A stretch of DNA of 64,000 bases from an uncultured Pseudomonadales bacterium (GTDB taxonomy: Bacteria > Pseudomonadota > Gammaproteobacteria > Pseudomonadales > Cellvibrionaceae), in the NCBI GenBank assembly GCA_947489425.1, contig CANLDL010000001.1, forward strand, positions 620,001-684,000, read 5' to 3'. The notes below the pieces were generated by a model. The model was given only the letters and a program-made list of their open reading frames with translations. It searched no databases and was not told where the DNA came from. The first letter of the stretch is position 1. Every line of letters starts with the position of its first letter. A program made the translations under genes and the position numbers. Shown here one piece after another: positions 55,987 through 64,000 of the stretch.

Positions 55987-56880
55987 TTAATCGTGATGAC
56001 GCTCAACATCGACAGAAACATTGAGCTGCTGGTGGCTACCCCCACCAAATACAACGCCTCTTAAAGGGCTAACGTCAGAGTAATCTCTACCCCATGCTGT
56101 CACAATATGCTGAAAAGTAGGCATAGAATTATTGGTTGGATCAAATTCAAACCATCCTTCTCCCGGTGAATAAACAGAAAACCATGCATGTGAAGCATCA
56201 GCTCCAACCATACGTTGTTGTCCAGGTGGTGGAAGGGTCTCTAAATAACCACTAACGTAACGAGCGGCATAGCCTAATGAGCGTAGGCAACCAATGGCTA
56301 AATGGGCAAAATCCTGACATACACCGCGTTTATGCGTGAGTACTTCATCGAGTGGTGTAGCGACACTCGTTACCGCTGGGTCAAAATCAAATTCATCAAA
56401 AATTTTATGCGTTAAATCCATTACAGCCGTTAAAAATGGCTTATCTTCACTAAAGCAACTCGCTGCAAAACTCTGCAAGCGTTCACTCTTTCTAATCATT
56501 GGAGAGCTTAGTAAAAATTCGCGTGCATAAATAGTCTCTATAGAACAGCCTACTCCATATAAGCCCTGAGACACCTGCTCACAGGTATTTCCGTAAGCCA
56601 ATTGCTCGCCAAAATCATTCGCACGAGGCCTTATAGTTATTTCAGTTGATACATCAATAGTTAAACTAGTGTGCGGCTCTTGTATAGAAAAGTGGTAAAC
56701 ACGATTACCAAAGTAATCTATACGACGACTACCAGTTATGGGTGTTGGGTAGATAACCACTCGTGGTGTATCTACCACTTGTATCAATGTTTCTCTTGGT
56801 AAAATATGTGCGCGGTTGTAGCAGCTATTTACCTTACTACCATATTCGTATTCTGTTAGGTGGCGAACTCGATACTTCAC
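55987..56880 (-). CDS. Transglutaminase-like cysteine protease/peptidase family protein
   Basis: A 297-residue cytosolic protein with a bacterial transglutaminase N-terminal region (about 1-85, VKYRVRHLTEYEYGSKVNSCYNRAHILPRE) and the catalytic core: Cys in KRGVCQDFAHLA, His in ASHAWFSVYSPGEGW and Asp in FEFDPTNN. I chose the GTG at 56880, with GGGAGG seven bases before it; it overlaps the stop of the ATP-grasp gene as GTGA. An in-frame start at 56895 would add five residues. Family members accompany the circularly permuted ATP-grasp/alpha-E proteins; predicted role is peptide cleavage or ligation. Confidence 0.92.
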   Translation of the reverse strand: MKYRVRHLTEYEYGSKVNSCYNRAHILPRETLIQVVDTPRVVIYPTPITGSRRIDYFGNRVYHFSIQEPHTSLTIDVSTEITIRPRANDFGEQLAYGNTCEQVSQGLYGVGCSIETIYAREFLLSSPMIRKSERLQSFAASCFSEDKPFLTAVMDLTHKIFDEFDFDPAVTSVATPLDEVLTHKRGVCQDFAHLAIGCLRSLGYAARYVSGYLETLPPPGQQRMVGADASHAWFSVYSPGEGWFEFDPTNNSMPTFQHIVTAWGRDYSDVSPLRGVVFGGGSHQQLNVSVDVERHHD

Positions 56881-59477
56881 AGTTCGTCCTCCCAAGATGC
56901 CGCCATCACTTGATGTTGAACTTCCGTATGGTCGAAATAGATATCACTTAGCACAACCGATAATTGATTAAGCAGACCTTGAGACTCCTTCATCAATAAA
57001 AATAACTTTTCACGTCGCTTGTCGGTCTTTGAATGCTTACACAGAGCCACGGGTTGTATTAATTGTATTTTATTCAACAACTCCAAGCTCAGGCGTTTTT
57101 CTAATGTGAGCGACCGGCTATATTGCCGTGCAGGAACTGCATCAATATGTTGCTTAAGTGAACTCAATAAACTATTTAAAGAGCGAGGATTACTATTATC
57201 CAACACCGTTAACTCTAATGCGTTAATCACATCAGTACGGGCACGATAGCGGCGGCGATAGGTTACTAATGTTTCCAGTGTTAACAACACTGTCTCCAGC
57301 GTTGCATCTTCGTCATATTCATTCAGTACTGGCGACATTAATGATTTAATCAGTGACGTCGTTTGGTAAGCACGTTCAAGGTCTCGGCCAATTTCAATAA
57401 AGCGCCAACCAAAACCCCTGATCATACTTTCGTTAATTAGCCCCGAGAGTGCCAATAAGCTCGTTACCAGCGGATCAAGTGCTTCCTCTGGTGCTGAGGC
57501 AAAATCTGTTTTTATGGTGTGCTCTAATGTACCGACATTATCGCGAATATCATTAATAACTCGCTGCGTATCAGCAGATAGGAGCACTTTAACTTCATCG
57601 GCACAATTGAGCATTTCATTGAGGCTATAAACAATACCACCAGTACGATCAAGATCGGTAATAATAGAAATTAATTCAGCTTCAGGGTTCTCAAATAAAA
57701 TCGTTGCCGTATTTTCTTTGCCTTCACGTGGAGCAAACCCTGGAAATGTCTCGGTAACAGAAGTGACCGCTACTAAAATAGTACGATAGCTCTCATCGGA
57801 GAGTTGGTCTGCGTCATTAAGTTGTAAAAAAACTGTACGTAATAGTCGCAATGCGTACTCTGCACGGATTGCATAGCGCCCAAGCCAAAACATATTTTCA
57901 ACGACTCTGCTTGGTAAATTTTGCTCCTGCTCACTATCTATTAGTAATTGCTGTGTTTTATCTGCCCATAAGCTAACGTGGCGCTGAGGCTCTTTACCAA
58001 GTACCCATGTGTCTTTACTCAATGCTAAATGCTGACTAGACACTAAGCGATCATCAGCAGTTTTCCCTATCCGTGTTAAGCCCCCAGGCATCACGCTGTA
58101 ATGGCTTTCACCTGCGACGGTAAAGCTGCGCAAAACCGTTGGCCTTGAGGAAAATTTTTGCTGCTGCCAGCTTGGCGAATGAGAATGGGCTATATATTCT
58201 TGGGCAACATACTTTAATGGTTTTTGGCGAATTATCTTACGTAAGTCCTTCAATTCCTCATCGTTTAACTGGCTACCCAAAATGCTTTGTTGATTTTGTT
58301 GTCGATAGACAGGTTTAATAATCAGTTTGGATAAATTATCTAACATATAGGCTTGATCTTCTGGATCATTGGCCCACCATGTTTTAACACTGGGTAGTAA
58401 TAACTTTTCTCCAAGCAAGGCCTGACTGATTGCGGGGAGATACTTCAAAAATACTGGGCTTTCTAAAATACCACTACCTAACGGGTTAGCAATAACCACC
58501 TTGCCAGTCCGAATAACCTCTAATAGGCCGGGGACGCCTAAATAAGAATCGCTTTTTAACTCAGCAGGATCACAATAAAAATCGTCTACACGTCTAAAAA
58601 TAACATCGACCCTAGACAAACCACTGAGTGATTTCATCCATACTTGACCATTACGTACTGTTAAGTCACGACCTTGAACCAGCGAATACCCCAAGTAATT
58701 AGCCAGATAAGCATGCTCAAAATACGACTCGCTACGACTCCCAGGCGTTAGCACAACGATATTGGGCAATTTATCATCGACCGATAAACTATTCAGTTTG
58801 ACGCGCAAAGTTTGAAAAAATGCGGCTAAACGCTTTACCTGAGCTTGCCTAAATAGGCTTGGGAACACGCGCGTCATCACTGTACGGTTTTCTAGTGCAT
58901 AACCCGCACCGGTAGGCGCTTGAGTTCTGTCACCTATCACACAAATATGGTCGTCAGCAGTTCTCACCATATCGATGCCATGCAAAATTAACGCATGCTC
59001 CGATGGTGGCTTTATACCAAAACAAGGGCGTAGAAAACCAGGGTGAGAAAAAATAACTTCGGGGGGGATAACACCTTCACGGATGAGCTCTTGAGGGCCA
59101 TATATATCATTAAATAGGCGATTAAATAATTCGCTACGTTGTAGAATGCCTGGCTCAATGCTCGCCCATTGCTCACCATCAATCACTAAAGGCACGGTAT
59201 CAAGTTGCCAGGTGCGCTCACGCTCAGTATAGGATTTATAAGTTGCGCCATCATCACGCAAAATTCGCTGAGTTTTTGACTCCCGATCAGCAAGGCTATC
59301 AGTATCTAAAGCTTTTAGGTTATCTAAAACAAAGCGCCAGTGATCCCGGATCTCACCAGAGGGAAGTGATGCTTCATCATAGGTATTATCAAGCGGTTGA
59401 TAATTATCCGACAACTTAGCCATACCACTTTGCTGGGACTGCTGGGCTTGTTGAGACTGATTAGAAGGGAAAGACAT
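56877..59477 (-). CDS. Circularly permuted ATP-grasp protein fused to alpha-E domain
   Basis: An 866-residue protein. The N-terminal part (about 80-480) is the circularly permuted type-2 ATP-grasp (DUF404/DUF407): GDRTQAPTGAGYALENRTVMTRVFP, IANPLGSGILESPVFLKYLP and KPTWW-like LPSVKTWW. The C-terminal part (about 515-855) is the all-helical alpha-E/DUF403 domain (VENMFWLGRYAIRAEYALRLLR). In many bacteria these are separate neighbours; here they are fused. The system is predicted to make or modify a small peptide, but no product has been assigned, to my knowledge. The transglutaminase partner is translationally coupled. Confidence 0.93.
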   Translation of the reverse strand: MSFPSNQSQQAQQSQQSGMAKLSDNYQPLDNTYDEASLPSGEIRDHWRFVLDNLKALDTDSLADRESKTQRILRDDGATYKSYTERERTWQLDTVPLVIDGEQWASIEPGILQRSELFNRLFNDIYGPQELIREGVIPPEVIFSHPGFLRPCFGIKPPSEHALILHGIDMVRTADDHICVIGDRTQAPTGAGYALENRTVMTRVFPSLFRQAQVKRLAAFFQTLRVKLNSLSVDDKLPNIVVLTPGSRSESYFEHAYLANYLGYSLVQGRDLTVRNGQVWMKSLSGLSRVDVIFRRVDDFYCDPAELKSDSYLGVPGLLEVIRTGKVVIANPLGSGILESPVFLKYLPAISQALLGEKLLLPSVKTWWANDPEDQAYMLDNLSKLIIKPVYRQQNQQSILGSQLNDEELKDLRKIIRQKPLKYVAQEYIAHSHSPSWQQQKFSSRPTVLRSFTVAGESHYSVMPGGLTRIGKTADDRLVSSQHLALSKDTWVLGKEPQRHVSLWADKTQQLLIDSEQEQNLPSRVVENMFWLGRYAIRAEYALRLLRTVFLQLNDADQLSDESYRTILVAVTSVTETFPGFAPREGKENTATILFENPEAELISIITDLDRTGGIVYSLNEMLNCADEVKVLLSADTQRVINDIRDNVGTLEHTIKTDFASAPEEALDPLVTSLLALSGLINESMIRGFGWRFIEIGRDLERAYQTTSLIKSLMSPVLNEYDEDATLETVLLTLETLVTYRRRYRARTDVINALELTVLDNSNPRSLNSLLSSLKQHIDAVPARQYSRSLTLEKRLSLELLNKIQLIQPVALCKHSKTDKRREKLFLLMKESQGLLNQLSVVLSDIYFDHTEVQHQVMAASWEDEL

Positions 59478-59605
59478 AGGTTTATAACCAAAAAACGGGG
59501 GAGTATTCTAAAACTTTAATAATTAAGGTCAAGTCAGATTCGACAAGTATATCTATCCATGTCTGTATCTACAGCCTTTATAAAAATATCAATTAATGCT
59601 CACTA

Positions 59606-59678
59606 GCTAGGTAATCTGCTATTACAAAAAATAGCCAACAATCACTAATTGATATATCTAACTAATCGATTACCTAGC
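59606..59678. repeat. Long-spaced inverted repeat around the rraA-like stop
   Basis: GCTAGGTAATC (59606-59616) and GATTACCTAGC (59668-59678) are perfect 11-bp arms separated by 51 AT-rich bases; the right arm overlaps the stop codon of the RraA-like gene. It could form a 3' stem in its transcript. No function is assigned. Confidence 0.4.
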
Positions 59679-60282
59679 CACCCATTAATTGGGTAATTTT
59701 TGCGTGGTGCTTTGCTTCCCAATCATCAAGCGATGTTGCAGAGTCTGTATCAAAGCGATGTTTTGCAATACCGTAAAGCTCCTCGGCATCCGCCGCAGGA
59801 ATAATGGCAATCCCCTCTTCATCAGCCACAACAATATCGCCAGTATTGACAACAACACCTCCGCAATCGATTTGTGGATTAATATCACCGACATGTTTTT
59901 TACTGCTAGGCTTTGGAATAATACCCTTTGCATAAACGGGGAATTGCATTTCACGAATTTCGCCTATATCACGGATAACACCATCGATAATAAAGCCAGC
60001 AATACCATGTTTTTGAGCAATCCCACACACATTACCACCTGCAACTGCAACATCAGAGCCATTGGTCTTTGCGACAATAATGGACCCCGCAGGCGCATCA
60101 TATATAGCCGCATGCATCATTAAGCTATCACCCGCCGGTACCTCTACAGTATACGCAGGGCCAGATATACGCCCCATTCCAGACCAAAGTGCTTTGATGT
60201 CGTAATTCATAAACTGATTACGTGGCAAGCCATCAGCATAGTCTGTTGGTGCGTAATCGGCGAATTTTTTGTAATCGGTCAT
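59674..60282 (-). CDS. RraA-family protein (4-hydroxy-4-methyl-2-oxoglutarate/oxaloacetate aldolase-like)
   Basis: A 202-residue member of the RraA/HMG-aldolase fold. The metal-site signature lies in GFIIDGVIRDIGEIREMQFPVYAKG (conserved Asp-Arg pair in IRDI), with GNVCGIAQKHG before it. At over 200 residues it resembles the aldolase/oxaloacetate decarboxylase branch more than the 160-residue RNase E inhibitor RraA. Substrate not predictable. No pathway neighbours are evident. Confidence 0.85.
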   Translation of the reverse strand: MTDYKKFADYAPTDYADGLPRNQFMNYDIKALWSGMGRISGPAYTVEVPAGDSLMMHAAIYDAPAGSIIVAKTNGSDVAVAGGNVCGIAQKHGIAGFIIDGVIRDIGEIREMQFPVYAKGIIPKPSSKKHVGDINPQIDCGGVVVNTGDIVVADEEGIAIIPAADAEELYGIAKHRFDTDSATSLDDWEAKHHAKITQLMGG

Positions 60283-60566
60283 ATTGATTCCTATCTTGTT
60301 TTCTTATAGTTACATGCTTACTGATATAAGCACTATGTCATTAATGTTTTGGCTATAGCTACTTTCAATAAATAGCTATAGATAGAACTAATACACGTTC
60401 ACCATGTCTCTAGCTTAGAGAATATTAGGCGTTATCATAACATTATGTCGATCGGTAATCCCTTTACATCTTTCTGTAATAAGGTTATTCGATTAAATCA
60501 TTTTAACAAAAATGATAATAGTTTTATCATATCCAGCAACTTTTAAACTTAATAGCGAATTTTACT

Positions 60567-61340
60567 ATGGCAGCATTAATTGAAGAGACAGTCACCGACA
60601 TCCATCATTGGAATGAATCTTTATTTAGTTTTAAAACTACCCGTGGCAATAGCTTTAAGTTTGAAAATGGCCATTTTGTCATGCTCGGTTTAGAAACCGA
60701 AAATAAGCCTCTTACACGAGCTTATAGTATTGCCAGCGCCAATTACGAAGAAGAACTAGAATTCTTTAGTATTAAAGTTGCCGATGGCCCACTAACCTCT
60801 CGCTTACAAAAAATCAGCATTGGTGATAAGGTTTTATTAAGCACAAAACCAACAGGCACTTTGGTTGCCGATCATTTGCTACCTGGCAAACATTTATATT
60901 TAATTAGTACAGGGACTGGCCTTGCTCCATTTATGAGTATTATCCGCGACCCAGAAATTTATGAACGCTTTGATAAAATCATTTTAACTCACGGTGTGCG
61001 TACTGTTTCTGAGCTAGCTTACCAAAAATATATTACTGAAGAATTACCTCAAAACGAGTATTTTGGCGACTTAATTAGAGAGAAACTAATTTATTACCCA
61101 ACAGTGACTCGTGAAAAATATATCCATAATGGCCGCATCACTGACTTAATGGTGAGTGGTAAATTATTTAGCGATATTAATTTACCAAAACCGAATTTAG
61201 AAGATGACCGCTTTATGATTTGCGGTAGCCCAAGCATGCTAAAAGATACCTGTACCATTTTAGATAATGCAGGCTTTAGCGAGTTCAGACATGGCCAACA
61301 AGCTCATTATGTTATTGAACGCGCTTTTGTTGAAAAATAA
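60567..61340 (+). CDS. fpr: Ferredoxin/flavodoxin-NADP+ reductase
   Basis: A 257-residue flavoenzyme exchanging electrons between NADPH and ferredoxin or flavodoxin. FAD site RAYSIASANYEEELEF, phosphate motif STGTGLAPFMSIIR, NADP region CGSPSML and the C-terminal YVIERAFVEK are typical of the bacterial subclass I enzyme. It stands alone with a terminator shared with the convergent pxpC. Confidence 0.95.
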   Translation: MAALIEETVTDIHHWNESLFSFKTTRGNSFKFENGHFVMLGLETENKPLTRAYSIASANYEEELEFFSIKVADGPLTSRLQKISIGDKVLLSTKPTGTLVADHLLPGKHLYLISTGTGLAPFMSIIRDPEIYERFDKIILTHGVRTVSELAYQKYITEELPQNEYFGDLIREKLIYYPTVTREKYIHNGRITDLMVSGKLFSDINLPKPNLEDDRFMICGSPSMLKDTCTILDNAGFSEFRHGQQAHYVIERAFVEK

Positions 61341-61366
61341 ATTTAAATTTTTAATTCTACCTCATT

Positions 61367-61395
61367 AAAAGCCAATAGATAATCTATTGGCTTTT
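61367..61395. terminator. Bidirectional terminator between fpr and pxpC
   Basis: AAAAGCCAATAGAT (61367-61380) and ATCTATTGGCTTTT (61382-61395) are perfect 14-bp arms around one base, with A- and T-runs at the outer ends. It serves both convergent genes. Confidence 0.9.
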
Positions 61396-61431
61396 TGCTT
61401 TATAGAAACTATTTACCACGCTTTTAGTTAC

Positions 61432-62358
61432 TTAAAAAGTTAAATTAAAAAATCGCTTATAGGTAACCAGCTCTGCTTCAAGTGCCTGCCTTAATACGGG
61501 CTCAAATTTCACCTCAGTACCCGGCATCGCTTGTGCTAACAAAGCAATATCCTTATAAGCGACACAGCCTAACTGCCGATATCCCCCCATCGTTTGCCGG
61601 TCTCGCATCAATACGATCGGCTGCCCATCTTTAGGTAATTGAATAGCACCCAAAGAAATACCTTGAGAAATAATACCCGAGCTACTCGTCGAAATTGCCT
61701 TACCGCTGAGCTTATAACCCATGCGATCAATATGCTGGCTTATGATAAAAATTTGGCTAACAAATTGTTCGACACTTTTTGGGCCGCAAGCATTTTCAGA
61801 TTCATTAACAATAAAACGCAGCGCTAGTTTTGTTTTATATTCAGGAATAAATTTCTGCGGGGTCAAGCGCGGCAATTCTTCTTGGTATTTTTTGTAGTCA
61901 AGCACATCACCCGTTTGAAGTTTTTGACCATCTTGCGATAAACCACCCAAGCCCTCTCTCATTACCGTGGCGCAGCTCTTAAGTTGTGAACCTATATTAA
62001 AACCACCTTTGATGGCTAAATAACTACGCAGGCCTGATTTGGGCGAGACGAATTTAAGCACATCACCCGGACGTACAAAATGGGAGCGCCATAGTGCTAA
62101 AGGCTTATCGTTTAAGGTTATTGATAAATCAGCGCCGCAGACAGAAATCATTGATTCCTCGGTAAAACGTACTGAGAATGCACCTAAACTAATCTCTATT
62201 TGTGCGTCATTATAATGATTTTGTAAAAGGCGATTTGCCCATAAATAAGCATGCTCATCCATTGGGCCGCCATGGGTAATACCATGGCTTTGCAAACCAT
62301 ATCGTCCAAAGTCTTGCACAAGCGCAAGAAAACTAGCGCTAATTACCTCTAAGGCCAT
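61432..62358 (-). CDS. pxpC: 5-oxoprolinase subunit C
   Basis: A 308-residue carboxyltransferase-like subunit (KipA/DUF-type) of the ATP-dependent bacterial 5-oxoprolinase, which opens 5-oxoproline to glutamate. DFGRYGLQSHGITHGGPMDEHAYLWANRLL is the family start. The ATG overlaps the pxpB stop by one base. Confidence 0.93.
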   Translation of the reverse strand: MALEVISASFLALVQDFGRYGLQSHGITHGGPMDEHAYLWANRLLQNHYNDAQIEISLGAFSVRFTEESMISVCGADLSITLNDKPLALWRSHFVRPGDVLKFVSPKSGLRSYLAIKGGFNIGSQLKSCATVMREGLGGLSQDGQKLQTGDVLDYKKYQEELPRLTPQKFIPEYKTKLALRFIVNESENACGPKSVEQFVSQIFIISQHIDRMGYKLSGKAISTSSSGIISQGISLGAIQLPKDGQPIVLMRDRQTMGGYRQLGCVAYKDIALLAQAMPGTEVKFEPVLRQALEAELVTYKRFFNLTF

Positions 62359-63059
62359 TAATACTGTCCACCCACTGCCAACTCACCACCCATTTCCAGA
62401 TAGCTAGCTTTAGTAATAGGTACAAACTTTACTTTGTCCCCAACCTTGAAGATGGTTAAAGCCTCATCTTCATAGTCGATCAATTTAAGTGGCGTGCACC
62501 CAATAATTTGCCAACCTCCGGGAGAGTCGGCTGGGTAAACGGCTGTTTGAGCGTCGGCAATACCGACACTACCCTTCGCTACTTTTTTTCGGGGGGTTTC
62601 TTTACGCGCCATGGCAATACGCTCATCAACACTCCCTAAATAAGCAAAACCTGGGGCAAAACCAATCGCATAAACATCGTACAGCTTACTCGAATGCATC
62701 TCGATGACACCATCAACACTAGTCTCTGCAAATTCTGCTAGCAATGCACAATCGAGCCCGACCTCCTCACCATAATAAACAGGGATTTCTATTATTTTAG
62801 TTTGAAGTTTTGTTTGCTCGGCATTGTTAAGCTGATCAGCAAGATTATTTAATTTTTTGGCGAGTTCATCGCCAGATATTTTAAACAAATTAAATACAAT
62901 ATGGATTGATGTATAGGAAGGCACCATATCGATTATATAAACAGATAGTTTTGCCTTGACTAACTCAACGCATTGGCAAACCTGATTAAAAACAGATGGG
63001 TTGATATCTTGTTCAAATAAGATAAGCAATGAATTTTCAGAAAGAATCGTTACCTTCAT
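62358..63059 (-). CDS. pxpB: 5-oxoprolinase subunit B
   Basis: A 233-residue subunit (KipI-type) of 5-oxoprolinase. YAIGFAPGFAYLG and RKETPRKKVAKGSVGIADAQTAVYPADSPGGWQIIG (given as two motifs around residues 150-195) are characteristic. It overlaps pxpA by four bases and pxpC by one, a tight operon. Confidence 0.94.
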   Translation of the reverse strand: MKVTILSENSLLILFEQDINPSVFNQVCQCVELVKAKLSVYIIDMVPSYTSIHIVFNLFKISGDELAKKLNNLADQLNNAEQTKLQTKIIEIPVYYGEEVGLDCALLAEFAETSVDGVIEMHSSKLYDVYAIGFAPGFAYLGSVDERIAMARKETPRKKVAKGSVGIADAQTAVYPADSPGGWQIIGCTPLKLIDYEDEALTIFKVGDKVKFVPITKASYLEMGGELAVGGQY

Positions 63060-63790
63060 AAACTTTCAATAAAAGCTCTAACTTTTTTAACAGAATCTAA
63101 AGCCTCAGGGTGATCTCCATGCACACAAATCGTATCAGCATTAACCGATAGCTTTTTACCAGTGATCGTCGTGATGTGCTTATCTTGAATAAGCTCTCGA
63201 ATGCGGTTTTCTATGTCACGCTCATCTTTTAAAACAGAGTCTTCCATATTACGTGGCACTAAACGTCCTTCATCAGAATAAGCTCTATCACAAAAAGCCT
63301 CTAATAAAAGAGACACACCAAGCTTATCAGCCTGTGACTGCATTCTTTCAGCATCATTGGTCGCAAGGATCATTAATGGTAGTTTAGAAGATAATAAAGA
63401 TATCCCTTTAACAATGCTCAAAAAGATAGCCTCATCTCTCATCATGGCATTATAAAAGGCACCATGCGGCTTAACATAACTAAGCTGTACACCTTGGCTA
63501 TGGCAAATACTTTGTAGCGCACCCACCTGATAAAGCACAATATTAATAATCTCAGACTCAGAGAGTTTAAGATCGCGCCGCCCAAAACCTAAGAGATCTG
63601 GGTAGGCCGGATGCGCACCGATCGCAACATTGTACTCTTTTGCCAATGCAACCGTTTTCGCCATAGTCAAAGGGTCCGAGGCATGAAAGCCACAGGCAAT
63701 ATTTGCCATATCAACATGGGGCATAATATCTTCGTCCATGCCCATCTTCCATTGACCAAAACTTTCTCCCATATCACAGTTAAGTTTCAT
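63056..63790 (-). CDS. pxpA: 5-oxoprolinase subunit A
   Basis: A 244-residue LamB/YcsF-family subunit. MKLNCDMGESFGQWKMG, ANIACGFHASDPLTM and VKPHGAFYNAMMRDE are diagnostic, and the C-terminal CVHGDHPEAL is intact. With PxpB and PxpC it hydrolyses 5-oxoproline with ATP. A TRAP transporter permease gene ends 45 bases upstream on the same strand, so uptake and degradation are probably linked. Confidence 0.96.
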   Translation of the reverse strand: MKLNCDMGESFGQWKMGMDEDIMPHVDMANIACGFHASDPLTMAKTVALAKEYNVAIGAHPAYPDLLGFGRRDLKLSESEIINIVLYQVGALQSICHSQGVQLSYVKPHGAFYNAMMRDEAIFLSIVKGISLLSSKLPLMILATNDAERMQSQADKLGVSLLLEAFCDRAYSDEGRLVPRNMEDSVLKDERDIENRIRELIQDKHITTITGKKLSVNADTICVHGDHPEALDSVKKVRAFIESL

Positions 63791-63835
63791 GAGTTATTAC
63801 CCCACTTTCTACTAATTGGTATAAACAATTCATCT

Positions 63836-64000
63836 CTAGCCACGCGTCATTAGCGTCGGCAAATATAGTGCAATATCTGGAAATACAGTGATAAAAACGA
63901 TAGCAACAGCAATCATCGCAAAAAAAGGTAGCGCCGCTTTAGCAATATATAAAATATTTTTGCCCGTTAAAGATTGAATTACAAATAAATTAAAACCAAC
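63836..64000 (-). CDS. TRAP transporter large permease (DctM-like), C-terminal end only
   Basis: The last 55 codons of a gene entering from the right edge, stop at 63836-63838. VGFNLFVIQSLTGKNILYIAKAALPFFAMIAV and ITVFPDIALYLPTLM match the C-terminus of DctM-type permeases, which use a Na+ gradient to import organic acids. Next to pxpABC it may import 5-oxoproline or a related acid; that is inference. Confidence 0.85.
   Translation of the reverse strand, partial: VGFNLFVIQSLTGKNILYIAKAALPFFAMIAVAIVFITVFPDIALYLPTLMTRG

Noticed and set aside
59689..60123. Open frame of 144 codons antisense to the RraA-like gene
   Set aside because: Cys/Asn/Ile-rich antisense artefact over a conserved gene.
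1..64000. CRISPR arrays, tRNA or rRNA genes, prophage, plasmid origin or toxin-antitoxin modules
   Set aside because: No regularly spaced repeats, tRNA-like folds, integrase, transposase or phage structural genes were found.

Overview
The window is a moderately AT-rich chromosomal segment from a gammaproteobacterium, most likely a marine or aquatic member of the Pseudomonadales/Cellvibrionales/Oceanospirillales grouping. Evidence for this includes a complete Na+-translocating NADH:quinone oxidoreductase (nqrABCDEF with apbE and nqrM), a FimL-like protein, CheV, a lexA-sulA pair with Pseudomonas-type LexA boxes, and a backbone gene order that, from memory, matches Pseudomonas aeruginosa: nqrF-A, gap, mfd, CsiV-like gene, methylthio-nucleoside phosphorylase, nagZ, lexA, sulA, topA. 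I see no rRNA, tRNA, CRISPR array, prophage or intact insertion sequence. Coding density is high and nearly all genes look intact. The first and last genes are cut by the window edges.

Region 1 (1-12.4 kb) is a C1/methyl-group catabolic module. One strand carries etfB, etfA, purU, a dimethylglycine/sarcosine dehydrogenase-like flavoprotein with a folate-binding GcvT half, a divergent folD, an XRE-cupin regulator and a GMC (choline-dehydrogenase-like) oxidoreductase. The inferred route is demethylation of an N-methylated amine onto tetrahydrofolate, oxidation by FolD to 10-formyl-THF, release as formate by PurU, and transfer of flavin electrons to ETF. A taurine/sulfonate-type ABC importer with an unusually large permease is divergently transcribed. 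A 20-bp inverted-repeat motif is shared between the regulator's leader and the importer's upstream region.

Region 2 (12.6-27.2 kb) is energy metabolism: pntAB, a FimL-like protein, then nqrABCDEF-apbE-nqrM on the minus strand and a long-form GAPDH. A strong terminator-like hairpin lies inside the first codons of apbE.

Region 3 (27.5-42.6 kb) is the conserved backbone (mfd, CsiV-like, cspD-like, phosphorylase, nagZ, lexA, sulA). It is interrupted between the phosphorylase and nagZ by an MscS channel and a tight five-gene operon: membrane CheA-like kinase, CheY-like receiver, CheX-like phosphatase, ammonium transporter and an unknown 239-aa protein. This operon is the best candidate for an undescribed signalling system.

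Region 4 (42.6-64 kb) holds a small accessory patch (VOC protein, PEBP-like protein, AraC regulator, haloalkane-dehalogenase-like hydrolase), topA, a 92-bp MITE-like element, two unknown membrane proteins, slt, cheV, an EAL-HDOD protein, a glutaredoxin-like protein, a circularly permuted ATP-grasp/alpha-E protein with its transglutaminase partner, an RraA-like protein, fpr, and pxpABC (5-oxoprolinase) beside the end of a TRAP transporter permease.
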